A stretch of DNA of 12,930 bases from DASQHY01 sp036390175. GTDB taxonomy: Bacteria > Acidobacteriota > Terriglobia > Acidiferrales > UBA7541. Position 1 is the stretch's first letter, and every line of letters starts with the position of its first letter. The notes below the pieces were generated by a model. The model saw nothing but the letters and a program-made list of their open reading frames with translations, had not been told where the DNA came from and searched no databases. The stretch covers positions 1-12,930 of the forward strand of contig DASWCG010000397.1 in the NCBI GenBank assembly GCA_036390175.1. The letters run 5' to 3'. Made by a program: the position numbers and the translations under genes. This document shows, one piece after another, positions 1 through 7,500 of this stretch.

Positions 1-704
1 ACCGCGCGCCCTTCCAGATCCGTATCGGTCTTCGCCACCAGATAGCGTGTTTGCGCAAGCTCGGGCAGGCGGTGCACCAGACGCCGGTCATGGTCCGCAT
101 TCAATTGCGCCCAGGCCCGCTGCGGGCTCAGGGGCTCGAGCGCTGTTTCGATGCCTTCGATGGTCAGGGGATTCGCCTCAATAAACTTGCGCAATGCGGC
201 GCGGTATTGCTCTTTCTGCTTTGTGTATTTTTCCGGATTCTTCACGCGGTCAGCTTCACGATACTTGGGCCGGGGAAGCCCCGCCCTCATCCCGGCGTTG
301 GCCGTCAGATAGGCATCGAGGAATTCTTTCACCTTGAGGATATCCTCAGCGTTCAGCATCGGCACGATATCGGGCGAACCCAAGTTCACGGTTTTTTTCT
401 GAATCATCCAATCCTTGAGCTCGGCCGAAACCTTCAGTCCGGCGATGAACTTGTCGAGATCGGGCTTTGGCTCGGCGGCTTCGGCCTCTTTACGGATATC
501 GGCGAAGCTTTTCCTAAGCAAGTAGAACGTAATTTGACGGACCGGCTCTGCGCGGCCGGCGGTCGGCGTCGCACGCGCAACAAACTCAATCATGCCGGAG
601 GCCGGCGCGCCTGTGCCCGAATTTTGTGCCGGACTTGCAGTCGCGGCGGCAAAAATACACCCGGTGAGCGCCAGAGGAAGCCGGATGTAAGCGGAGCGTT
701 TCAT
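1..704 (-). CDS. Exported protein of unknown function, C-terminus cut off by the window edge
   Basis: An open frame starts at the ATG at 704 and runs without a stop for 234 codons to the left edge. The N-terminus looks like a signal peptide: Lys2-Arg3, a hydrophobic stretch, then LTGC at residues 13-16, which fits a lipobox, followed by SPAQ near residues 25-28, which could instead be a signal peptidase I site. Lipoprotein and soluble export therefore both remain possible. The mature part is rich in charged helix-like sequence (about residues 60-190). It ends with YLVAKTDTDLEGRA, which resembles the start of a carboxypeptidase-regulatory-like beta-sandwich, a common module in secreted acidobacterial proteins; that reading is a guess. 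The gene lies 83 bp downstream of tonB on the same strand, with no good Shine-Dalgarno sequence. I do not recognise the family. Confidence is high that it is a gene and low for any function. Confidence 0.8.
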   Translation of the reverse strand, partial: MKRSAYIRLPLALTGCIFAAATASPAQNSGTGAPASGMIEFVARATPTAGRAEPVRQITFYLLRKSFADIRKEAEAAEPKPDLDKFIAGLKVSAELKDWMIQKKTVNLGSPDIVPMLNAEDILKVKEFLDAYLTANAGMRAGLPRPKYREADRVKNPEKYTKQKEQYRAALRKFIEANPLTIEGIETALEPLSPQRAWAQLNADHDRRLVHRLPELAQTRYLVAKTDTDLEGRA

Positions 705-711
705 AGCCCCA

Positions 712-739
712 ATCGTAACAGAATGTTTACAAGCCTCAA
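712..739 (-). promoter_or_regulatory. Weak candidate promoter for the exported protein gene
   Basis: On the minus strand TTGAGG (739-734) is followed after 16 bp by TACGAT (717-712). Each hexamer matches the sigma70 consensus at 4 of 6 positions. The -10 box ends 7 bp before the ATG at 704, so transcription would start at or next to the start codon, giving a leaderless message. That fits the absence of a clear ribosome binding site. Such matches occur by chance, so this is tentative. Confidence 0.3.
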
Positions 740-787
740 TGGACGAAGTACGGCGCAGGAGGGGAATCAGTAGGATGCAAATTAGCG

Positions 788-2164
788 TTACAGCAGCCGG
801 AAGGTCACTTCAATCGGAGAGATTGTCGCCACAGGCTTGCCATTGGGGCCGTAGGCAGGCCTAAAACGCCATGTACGAACGGCTTCGATTGCCTTTTCAT
901 CGAGGCCTAATCCTGGACTCTGCACCACTCTAATGTCGGTGGCCCGGCCATCCACTGTGATGACCACGCGGAGAGTCACGGTTCCCGTGTATTTGGCCTT
1001 CCGCGCCTCGTCAGAGAACTGAGGAACCGGACAATATATGCATGTAGGGTACCCAACGCCATTCACGCCCGGCTGGAACGCGCCACCTCCGGTGCCTGCC
1101 CCGGATCCCGGGCCGAGGCCTCCGCCTTCGCCACTGCCGATACCGCCGCAGCAACCCGTGCCGATGCCGTTCCCGCCGCCCGGGCCACCCGAGTTACTCA
1201 CGATCTTGGCGAGCGGATCGCCGTAATTGGACAGCGCCGGATTCGGAATCTTCAGTTCCGGCGGTCCCAGAAGCGCTGGATCCGCGGCCAGCTTCGGGTT
1301 GGGGTTCTTCAGCGTCGGCGAAGGAGGGGTGAACTGCGTCATACTGAACTTCGGCGCGCGGCCCTTCGTCGGAGGCGCTTGCGAGCGGTCGCCGCCGCCT
1401 CCTCCGCCACCCGCTCTGTCCTTGCCCGCCGGGAGCTTGGCGACGTAAGGGGAGATTTCAATCACGTCCACTCCCACCTTGGTATTCGCCTGCGTCGGCG
1501 GAAGAATCTGCGTGAAGATCGGCACAACCAAAAGCACGACAAGGGCGACGTGCACGCCCAGCGAGATCGCCTGAGTCCAGCCGAAGTTTTCGTCCTTGCT
1601 CCAAATCTCTTTGACCTTGACGGGTTTGCTGGTGACCTTCAGAGGCGCCTGCCTGGGAGGCGCAAAGAGGTCGCGCAGGTTCTGCCAAACCGATGGAAAT
1701 TCCGGCTTCCACTTTTCGTCCAGAGGCGAAACGCCAGGCGCCATTCTTATGCGCGGCGCCGGCCGGAACCACTCTGCCAGATTGTCCAGAAAGCCGGATC
1801 CAAACTCGGCTGGGGTAAAGGCGGCTCCCAGCCTTGCCGGAGGCACTTTTACCGGCCGCTCGGTCAAGAAATCCTTCAAATTGGACCAGAAACCGCCGGA
1901 AATCTGATGGGTGTTGACCGTGAACGAAGGGGCGCGGTGCGATCCGGGATCCAGGTTGCGCGAAGAGGCCTGCGCCGGTCGTTTGGCGACCGGAGCGCCC
2001 GCCGGCACCGTGTGGCTCGCGTTGGAAGAACTCCCCTGCAAGTGTCCCCCGCTATTTAGACGCACACATACAGCTTTTTGTGTCGCCTCTGGGATTAGAT
2101 TCAGTTCCGCTGATAAGGTTGTCTCGCCCCTTTGGCGCGAAAAAATACACTTCAATTCTAGCAT
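788..2164 (-). CDS. TonB-family energy transducer protein
   Basis: This encodes 458 aa. TonB couples the proton-motive force of ExbB/ExbD in the inner membrane to outer-membrane transporters. One membrane segment lies at about residues 199-219 (AISLGVHVALVVLLVVPIF). After it come a Pro/Gly-rich periplasmic linker (a Gly run at 252-258, a Gly/Ser/Asn stretch at 325-362), a CIYC motif at 375-378, and a C-terminal TonB domain (about 385-458) with GTVTLRVVITVDG, LGLDEKAIEAVRTWRFRPA and a final Phe-Arg-Leu-Leu. The cytoplasmic part of almost 200 residues is long compared with classical TonB and holds three degenerate repeats. Start choice: ATG 2164 has GGAGG four bases upstream. The frame stays open much further upstream, but there it runs antisense to ileS, so a longer protein is unlikely. 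The first 50 codons are less GC-rich than the rest, so a later start cannot be excluded. No exbB or exbD lies nearby. Confidence 0.88.
   Translation of the reverse strand: MLELKCIFSRQRGETTLSAELNLIPEATQKAVCVRLNSGGHLQGSSSNASHTVPAGAPVAKRPAQASSRNLDPGSHRAPSFTVNTHQISGGFWSNLKDFLTERPVKVPPARLGAAFTPAEFGSGFLDNLAEWFRPAPRIRMAPGVSPLDEKWKPEFPSVWQNLRDLFAPPRQAPLKVTSKPVKVKEIWSKDENFGWTQAISLGVHVALVVLLVVPIFTQILPPTQANTKVGVDVIEISPYVAKLPAGKDRAGGGGGGGDRSQAPPTKGRAPKFSMTQFTPPSPTLKNPNPKLAADPALLGPPELKIPNPALSNYGDPLAKIVSNSGGPGGGNGIGTGCCGGIGSGEGGGLGPGSGAGTGGGAFQPGVNGVGYPTCIYCPVPQFSDEARKAKYTGTVTLRVVITVDGRATDIRVVQSPGLGLDEKAIEAVRTWRFRPAYGPNGKPVATISPIEVTFRLL
1664..1891 (-). repeat. Three degenerate repeats in the cytoplasmic part of the TonB-family protein
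   Basis: Residues 92-100 (FWSNLKDFL), 125-133 (FLDNLAEWF) and 159-167 (VWQNLRDLF) share a pattern of two hydrophobics, any residue, Asn-Leu, any residue, an acid, then two hydrophobics. The conserved Asn falls at 95, 128 and 162, a spacing of 33-34. Each is followed by a Pro- and basic-rich tail (for example ERPVKVPP and PPRQAPLKV). The segments look like short amphipathic helices next to the membrane. I infer duplication of a peptide motif; its function is unknown. Confidence 0.6.
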
Positions 2165-2242
2165 AGACCCTCCGGCATCTGCGGAAAGTTTCCAGGGCGT
2201 GTTACGATGGATGTCCTTTTGATTACCGCGAATCTGAGGCGT

Positions 2243-5092
2243 ATGTCCAAACCGCTCGATTTGAAAAGCACTCTGAACCTGCCGCGCACGGCCTTCCCCA
2301 TGAAGGCCAATCTGCCGCAGGCGGAGCCGCGCCAGCTCGAAGAATGGCAGCAAAACCGGCTCTACGAAAAGATTCTCGAAGCGCGCACGGGCCGGCCGCT
2401 GTTCGTTTTCCATGATGGGCCGCCTTATCCAACCGGCGAGATCCACCTCGGCACGGGGATGAACAAGATCCTGAAAGATTTGGTGGTGAAATCCAAAAGC
2501 ATGGCGGGTTTCCGCGCGCCGTATGTGCCCGGTTGGGACTGCCACGGACTGCCCATCGAAACGAAAGTGGAAAAGGAGCTCGGCGGAAAAGGGAAGGTGC
2601 CCCCGGCGGAGTTCCGCAAGCTCTGCCGCGAATTCGCCATGAAATACGTGGATCAGCACCGCCGCGACTTCAAGCGCCTGGGCGTGCTGGCGCGCTGGGA
2701 AGATCCCTACCTCACCATGAGCAATTCCTACGAGGCCAAGATCGCCGAAACGTTTGTGGATTTTCTCGAGCGAGGGTACATCTATCGCGGCCTGAAACCC
2801 GTGTATTGGTGCATCTTTGACAATACCGCGCTCGCCGAGGCGGAAGTCGAATACGAAGACCACACCAGCCCCTCCATCTGGGTTCGCTATCCGGTCGTCG
2901 AATTTCCTGCCCTTAAACCCGGCGGTAAGGGCAAAGGCGGTTTCTACGCAATTGTTTGGACAACGACTCCGTGGACATTCCCCGCCATCATGGCCTTGGC
3001 TTTCAACGCCAAGCTCCAATACGCGCTTGCCCGGGACGACAAGGGCGATGTGTACATCGTCGCTGCGGATTTGCTGAAGAGCGTTGCCGACGCAACAGGA
3101 CTGAAATTCATCGATCCTAATTCGCCGACATTTCCGGGCTCTACTTTCACTTTGGCCAAGTTCCAGCACCCATTTCTAGACAGGGTGATTCCCGGCGTGC
3201 TCGGAGAGCATGTAACCCTGGAGCAGGGAACCGGCATCGTTCATACCGCGCCGGGACACGGGACCGAAGATTTCTATACCGGCCAGGAATACGGCCTGGA
3301 GACCTATGCGCCCCTGGACGACCGCGGCGTGTTCGTGGAAGGCCCGCCGGAGTACAAAGGCAAGAACGTCTTTGAGGCCAATCCTTTCATCATCGCGCTG
3401 CTTCGCGACCGCGGCGCGCTGCTCGGGGAAGGGAAACTCCAGCACAGTTATCCGCATTGCTGGCGCTGCCACAACGCGGTCATCTTTCGGGCCACCGAAC
3501 AGTGGTTCATCAATATGGATCGCGGCAGCGCGGCGGTCCCCGAACCCAAGGGCCCGGCCCTGCGGCAGCTCGCTCTCGCGGAAATCAAGAAAGTGAAATG
3601 GATCCCGGCGTGGGGCGAAGAGCGCATGACGTCCATGGTCGCCGAGCGCCCCGACTGGTGCATCTCGCGCCAGCGCTTCTGGGGAGTTCCGATTATTGCG
3701 TTCACCTGCGAGAAGTGCGGGAAGCGTCTGGAAAATATCGCCGCGTTGCGCAACGTTATCCGCTGGTTCGAGAAAGAAGGCGCGGACGCCTGGTACACGC
3801 ATCCGGCGGAAGAGTTGCTTCCGCCGGGAACGAAATGTCCGTGCGGCGCATCAAGCTGGCGGAAAGAAAACGACATCCTCGATGTGTGGTTTGAGTCCGG
3901 CACATCACACTTGGCGGTTCTCACCGGCAAAGGCGAATGGCCCGCCGACGTTTATCTCGAAGGCCCCGACCAGTTTCGCGGATGGTTCCAGAGCTCCCTG
4001 CTTATCGGGGTTGGTGTAAAAGGACGCGCACCCTACAGGCAGGTTGTTACACACGGCTGGACGCTCGACGAACACGGCCGGCCGATGTCGAAATCGCTTG
4101 GCAACACCATGTACCCCGCCGAAATCTGTGAAAAGTGGGGCGCGGACCTCCTCCGCCTATGGGTGTCTTCCCAGGATTACCAAGCTGACGTGACCATGTC
4201 CGAAGGGGTCATGAAACAGCTTTCCGAAGCCTACCGCAAAATCCGCAACACGTTCCGCTTCGCCCTCAGCAACCTGAGCGATTTCGATCCCAACGCCGAT
4301 GCGCTTCCGAACGACCAACTCGTCGAGATGGACCGCTGGATGCTCGAACGCACAGCAGAACTCGTCCGTCAGTGCCGCGCGTGGTACGACGGCTACGATT
4401 TCCACCGCGTCTACCATGCAGTGCACGATTTTGCCGCCGTGGATTTGAGCGCGTTTTATTTCGACATTCTCAAAGACCGGCTTTATACCTTTGCGCCCCG
4501 CAACCGCGCGCGCCGCTCCGCGCAGACCGCCATCTACCGAATCAGCAGCGCGCTCCTTCGGCTGGTCGCGCCGATACTCGTCTTCACTGCCGAAGATGTG
4601 TGGAAACATTTTCCCAAGCGCGCCAACGACCCCGCAAGTGTGCATGTTGCCCTGTTCCCCGAGGTTTCGGAGCTGGAGTCCTCTTTGGCAGGGCATGTCC
4701 AAGAGGAATGGGATAAGCTCCTCGCATTCCGATCGGAAGTGCTGAAAGTCCTCGAGGATGCGAGAAATCGGAAGCTCATCAACTCTTCTCTTGAGGCGAG
4801 AGTGCGGCTTCGTTCGAAAGACGGTTTCCTCGGTTTCCTTAGAAACCGTGCCGCAAGCTTGCCAGCTCTCTTGATCGTTTCACAAGTTGAGATCCTTCCC
4901 TTCGACGCCCCCGTCCACTCGGACGACCAGGAGCCATGGCATGCCGAGGTGCTGCGAGCCGACGGCAAAAAGTGCGAGCGCTGCTGGAATTATTCAACGC
5001 ACGTCGGCGAGAGCGAACGCTATCCCACGGTCTGCGAACGTTGCCTCGCGGCGCTCGATGAAATTGAGCGCGGCATGGCGGCGGGGGCTTGA
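2243..5092 (+). CDS. ileS: Isoleucyl-tRNA synthetase (type I bacterial IleRS)
   Basis: This encodes 949 aa and charges tRNA-Ile with isoleucine in the cytoplasm. Class I signatures: the HIGH-type motif HLGTG at residues 68-72 after DGPPYPTGE, and PMSKS at 614-618 for KMSKS. The editing domain has TTTPW (240-244) and TGIVHTAPGHGTEDF (330-344). His334 and Asp343 align with the editing residues His333 and Asp342 of E. coli, so proofreading looks intact. WCISRQRFWGVPI follows. An inserted zinc-knuckle-like set has Cys489/Cys492 and Cys532/Cys534. A C-terminal zinc finger has Cys911, Cys914, Cys931 and Cys934. Start: ATG 2243 has only GAGG three bases away. ATG 2207, in frame with AGGG nine bases upstream, would add 12 residues. 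I prefer 2243 because the protein then begins a few residues before KSTLNLPRTAFPMKANLP, as in most IleRS. The gene is divergent from tonB and overlaps lspA by one base. Confidence 0.97.
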   Translation: MSKPLDLKSTLNLPRTAFPMKANLPQAEPRQLEEWQQNRLYEKILEARTGRPLFVFHDGPPYPTGEIHLGTGMNKILKDLVVKSKSMAGFRAPYVPGWDCHGLPIETKVEKELGGKGKVPPAEFRKLCREFAMKYVDQHRRDFKRLGVLARWEDPYLTMSNSYEAKIAETFVDFLERGYIYRGLKPVYWCIFDNTALAEAEVEYEDHTSPSIWVRYPVVEFPALKPGGKGKGGFYAIVWTTTPWTFPAIMALAFNAKLQYALARDDKGDVYIVAADLLKSVADATGLKFIDPNSPTFPGSTFTLAKFQHPFLDRVIPGVLGEHVTLEQGTGIVHTAPGHGTEDFYTGQEYGLETYAPLDDRGVFVEGPPEYKGKNVFEANPFIIALLRDRGALLGEGKLQHSYPHCWRCHNAVIFRATEQWFINMDRGSAAVPEPKGPALRQLALAEIKKVKWIPAWGEERMTSMVAERPDWCISRQRFWGVPIIAFTCEKCGKRLENIAALRNVIRWFEKEGADAWYTHPAEELLPPGTKCPCGASSWRKENDILDVWFESGTSHLAVLTGKGEWPADVYLEGPDQFRGWFQSSLLIGVGVKGRAPYRQVVTHGWTLDEHGRPMSKSLGNTMYPAEICEKWGADLLRLWVSSQDYQADVTMSEGVMKQLSEAYRKIRNTFRFALSNLSDFDPNADALPNDQLVEMDRWMLERTAELVRQCRAWYDGYDFHRVYHAVHDFAAVDLSAFYFDILKDRLYTFAPRNRARRSAQTAIYRISSALLRLVAPILVFTAEDVWKHFPKRANDPASVHVALFPEVSELESSLAGHVQEEWDKLLAFRSEVLKVLEDARNRKLINSSLEARVRLRSKDGFLGFLRNRAASLPALLIVSQVEILPFDAPVHSDDQEPWHAEVLRADGKKCERCWNYSTHVGESERYPTVCERCLAALDEIERGMAAGA

Positions 5093-5604
5093 TGGGCAGC
5101 GTGCGATCTCTGCGCTGGATCTGGCTGTCGCTGGCCATTGTCGCTGCGGACCGCGCCAGCAAAGCCGCCGTCGAAACCTTCACTCCGGAGGGATACCGGC
5201 GCGCTCTGGTGCGCAATTTTGTCTATTTGGTTCACGCGCAGAATCCGGGGATCGCGTTCGGCATATTCTCCGACTCGCCGCCTAAATGGCTCCTCAGATT
5301 GCTTGTCGCCGGATCGCTGACGGTGATTGGCGCGCTGGCCTGGCTGCTGGTGACCGGGCACGCCAGGGGAAAACTCAGCCACGTGGGCGTTGCCCTGATT
5401 GTCGGCGGCGCAACCGGCAACGTCACCGACCGCCTTCTGCACGGCGGCGTGACCGATTTTTTCGAAGTGCTGCTCGGCAGCTATCACTGGCCCGCATTCA
5501 ACGTAGCCGATTCCGCAATCACCATTGGCGCGGCGCTGGTTGTGCTGGAACTGTTCTCCGGCGCGCGAGGAACGGCGGGTGAACCAGAAAGCCGGAAGGC
5601 CTGA
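5092..5604 (+). CDS. lspA: Lipoprotein signal peptidase (signal peptidase II)
   Basis: This encodes 170 aa, the usual length. It is an inner-membrane aspartyl protease that removes the signal peptide of diacylglyceryl-modified prolipoproteins, acting after Lgt. The catalytic pair is Asp122 in GGVTDF and Asp140 in FNVAD, 18 residues apart as in E. coli LspA (123 and 141). Other conserved features are Asp20 in AADRASK, NPGIAFG (51-57) and GNVTDRLLHGG (109-119). Four hydrophobic stretches (about 9-19, 68-88, 96-107 and 142-155) fit the four-helix topology. The ATG overlaps the ileS stop in TGATG, with a GGGGG run at 5083-5087 just upstream, which suggests translational coupling. A TTG at 5089 is in frame but a poorer choice. 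ileS-lspA linkage is common in bacteria and supports the call. Confidence 0.97.
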   Translation: MGSVRSLRWIWLSLAIVAADRASKAAVETFTPEGYRRALVRNFVYLVHAQNPGIAFGIFSDSPPKWLLRLLVAGSLTVIGALAWLLVTGHARGKLSHVGVALIVGGATGNVTDRLLHGGVTDFFEVLLGSYHWPAFNVADSAITIGAALVVLELFSGARGTAGEPESRKA

Positions 5605-5622
5605 GCAGGCGCGGCTTCTGCC

Positions 5623-6411
5623 ATGTACCCAGTATTATTTCATTGGCGAACGTTTACGTTGTACACCTACGGCCCGCTGATTGCCGTAGCGGTGCTCGCC
5701 GGATTGTGGCTGGCGCGGCGGCGGGCGCCGCAATTCGGACTCGACCCTGAAAAAGTTTGGACCGTTGGTGTCTACGCCGTTCTCGCCGCACTCGCCGGCG
5801 CGAAAGTGTGGTTCGTCCTCGCCGAGTGGGAGTACTACTCGAACCACCCGCGTGAAATCCTCAGCTTCAGCACGCTGCTTTCCGGCGGAGTTTTTTACGG
5901 CGCATTCCTGAGCGCTGCACTAGTCGGCGTCGTTTATTCCTGGCGGCACAAGCTGAACCCGCTTGCGATTCTTGATCTCTATTCGCCAACGGCCGCCCTG
6001 GGCCATGCCATCGGACGCCTAGGTTGCTTTGCCGCTGGATGCTGCTACGGCAAGCCGGCGCGCATTCCCTGGGGCGTCACGTTTACCAATCCTGTCGCGC
6101 AAGACCTGGCCGGAACCCCGCTCGGTATTCCTCTGCATCCGACGCAGCTCTACGAGTCCGCGTGCGAGTTCGTAATTTTCATTTTCCTTCTGTGGCTCGC
6201 GAAGCGGCGGCGGTTCACCGGCGAAATCTTTGGCGCCTACGCGATCCTCTACGGCGTCACACGCGGCACCATTGAATTTTTCCGCGACGACCCCGGCCGG
6301 ACGGTCTTTGCCGCGGGCGCATTTTCGCTGATGCAGGTGGTCAGCGTCATCTTGATCGTTCTTGGAGCATGGCTCCTCCTGCGCGGCCGCGGGCAGACGT
6401 CCGCGGCGTAG
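5623..6411 (+). CDS. lgt: Prolipoprotein diacylglyceryl transferase
   Basis: This encodes 262 aa. The polytopic inner-membrane enzyme moves diacylglycerol from phosphatidylglycerol to the lipobox cysteine of prolipoproteins, the first step of lipoprotein maturation. Several hydrophobic segments lie at about 15-31, 47-66, 87-106, 181-192 and 234-253. The signature region is ALGHAIGRLGCFAAGCCYGK (125-144), where a GCCYG version replaces the GxxGNFxNxExxG style of E. coli. It is followed by HPTQLYES (172-179) and RGTIEFFRDD (214-223), whose Arg matches the essential late arginine of the family. It lies 18 bp after lspA and 56 bp before the pseudouridine synthase gene. Having lgt directly after lspA joins two successive steps of one pathway. 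No strong Shine-Dalgarno sequence is seen, so coupling to lspA is likely. Confidence 0.96.
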   Translation: MYPVLFHWRTFTLYTYGPLIAVAVLAGLWLARRRAPQFGLDPEKVWTVGVYAVLAALAGAKVWFVLAEWEYYSNHPREILSFSTLLSGGVFYGAFLSAALVGVVYSWRHKLNPLAILDLYSPTAALGHAIGRLGCFAAGCCYGKPARIPWGVTFTNPVAQDLAGTPLGIPLHPTQLYESACEFVIFIFLLWLAKRRRFTGEIFGAYAILYGVTRGTIEFFRDDPGRTVFAAGAFSLMQVVSVILIVLGAWLLLRGRGQTSAA

Positions 6412-6467
6412 CTCGGCCTTCGGCTCGAACCATCTGAAGAGCTGAGGGTTTTATATTCCGGAAGCAA

Positions 6468-7490
6468 ATGACCGAACAGATCGCCGCATTGCGCCGCCAA
6501 TTTATTGTTGCTCCGGAGGATTCGGGCGAGCGAGTGGACCGTTACCTCGCTGCCCGCCTCCCGGAGCTCAGCCGGACGCGCATCCAGGAGCTGGCCGAGC
6601 AGGGCTTTGCGTTCGTGGACGGGCGCGCTACTCCGTCCTCGCATCGCGTCCGTCCGGGCGAGGTGATCGAAATCGAGGTCCGTCCGCGCCCCCCGCTTGC
6701 TGCCGAGCCGGAAAACATTCCCCTCGAAATCCTCTACGAGGATGCCGACGTCCTCGTCGTGAATAAGCCCGCCGGCATGACCGTCCACGCGGGCGCGGGA
6801 CGCTCGCGTGGTACTCTCGTCAACGCCCTGTTGTATCGCCGGGGAAAGCTTTCTTCCGCAGGCGGCGATCTGCGCCCTGGGATTGTTCACCGCCTCGATC
6901 GCGGCACCTCCGGTGTGCTGATTGTGGCGAAGCACGACGCCGCTCACCGGAAGCTGGCCGAGGAGTTTCGCCAGCGCTGCATCGAAAAGACTTACATCGC
7001 GCTCGTGCACGGCCGGTTAAAGACGGAAGCGGGCCGAATCGAACTCCCCATCGGCCGCGACCCGCGGCAGCGCGTCCGCATGACCGCCCGGCGAACGGCC
7101 GCTGCAGCGCGGGCCAGGGCGGCGCGCACCGACTGGCGCGTCCTTGCGCGCGTGGACGGTTTCACGCTTGTGGAAGTGGATTTGCACACCGGACGAACCC
7201 ACCAGATTCGCGTCCACTTTTCGGCGCTCCATCATCCGGTCGTGGGGGACTCGCTCTACGGCGCCCCGAAGAACTTGCGCCTCGGCGGGCAGATGCTGCC
7301 TCCCCTGGGGCGCAACTTCCTTCATGCCGCCCGCATTGGGTTTACGCAGCCCACCACGGGGGAGCGAATTGCGGTTTGTGCGCCTCTGCCGGAAGATTTG
7401 CGCGCGTACTGGAAGCAAATAGCGGCCGCCGCGGGAAGGGATCCCGGGAGCTCCGGCGACATTGACGCCGCGCTCCGCCCGTACCTATAA
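6468..7490 (+). CDS. rluD: RluD-type 23S rRNA pseudouridine synthase
   Basis: This encodes 340 aa of the RluA/RluC/RluD family, which converts specific uridines in 23S rRNA (or tRNA) to pseudouridine. An N-terminal S4 RNA-binding domain covers about residues 20-72 (VDRYLAARLPELSRTRIQELA). The catalytic domain has VVNKPAGMTVH (97-107), HRLDRGTSGVLIVAK (141-155) with catalytic Asp144, and TGRTHQIRVH (241-250). Residues 206-222 form an Ala/Arg-rich stretch where relatives usually have a short loop; it looks like a local insertion and is probably not damaging. The S4 domain and the RLDRGTSG form favour RluD over RluA, but the exact target base cannot be read from sequence. A GGAAG lies just before the ATG. 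Position after ileS-lspA is common for this family. Its last 29 bases also hold a promoter for the next gene. Confidence 0.93.
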   Translation: MTEQIAALRRQFIVAPEDSGERVDRYLAARLPELSRTRIQELAEQGFAFVDGRATPSSHRVRPGEVIEIEVRPRPPLAAEPENIPLEILYEDADVLVVNKPAGMTVHAGAGRSRGTLVNALLYRRGKLSSAGGDLRPGIVHRLDRGTSGVLIVAKHDAAHRKLAEEFRQRCIEKTYIALVHGRLKTEAGRIELPIGRDPRQRVRMTARRTAAAARARAARTDWRVLARVDGFTLVEVDLHTGRTHQIRVHFSALHHPVVGDSLYGAPKNLRLGGQMLPPLGRNFLHAARIGFTQPTTGERIAVCAPLPEDLRAYWKQIAAAAGRDPGSSGDIDAALRPYL

Positions 7491-7491
7491 T
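7462..7491 (+). promoter_or_regulatory. Near-consensus promoter inside the rluD 3' end, driving the first VWA gene
   Basis: TTGACG (7462-7467, 5 of 6 to consensus) is separated by 18 bp from TATAAT (7486-7491, 6 of 6). The -10 box overlaps the rluD stop codon. A start site about 7-10 bases downstream falls at A7498 to A7501, and the next gene's ATG is at 7501. No Shine-Dalgarno sequence lies between. The message is therefore predicted to be leaderless or to have a leader of at most 3 nt. Confidence 0.7.
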
Positions 7492-7500
7492 TCCGGTACG

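Noticed and set aside
51..773. Plus-strand open frame of 240 codons at the left end
   Set aside because: It lies opposite the exported protein gene, which has a signal peptide and sensible composition. The plus-strand translation has no recognisable features.
2165..2242. Promoters for the divergent tonB and ileS genes
   Set aside because: Hexamer pairs can be found only with poor matches (for example TTGGAC-17-GGTAAT on the minus strand). None stands out enough to annotate.
2165..3169. Long N-terminal extension of the TonB frame (335 more codons) antisense to ileS
   Set aside because: It overlaps the conserved 5' third of ileS on the other strand, shows no recognisable domain, and a good ATG with GGAGG exists at 2164. 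It is an open shadow frame caused by high GC.
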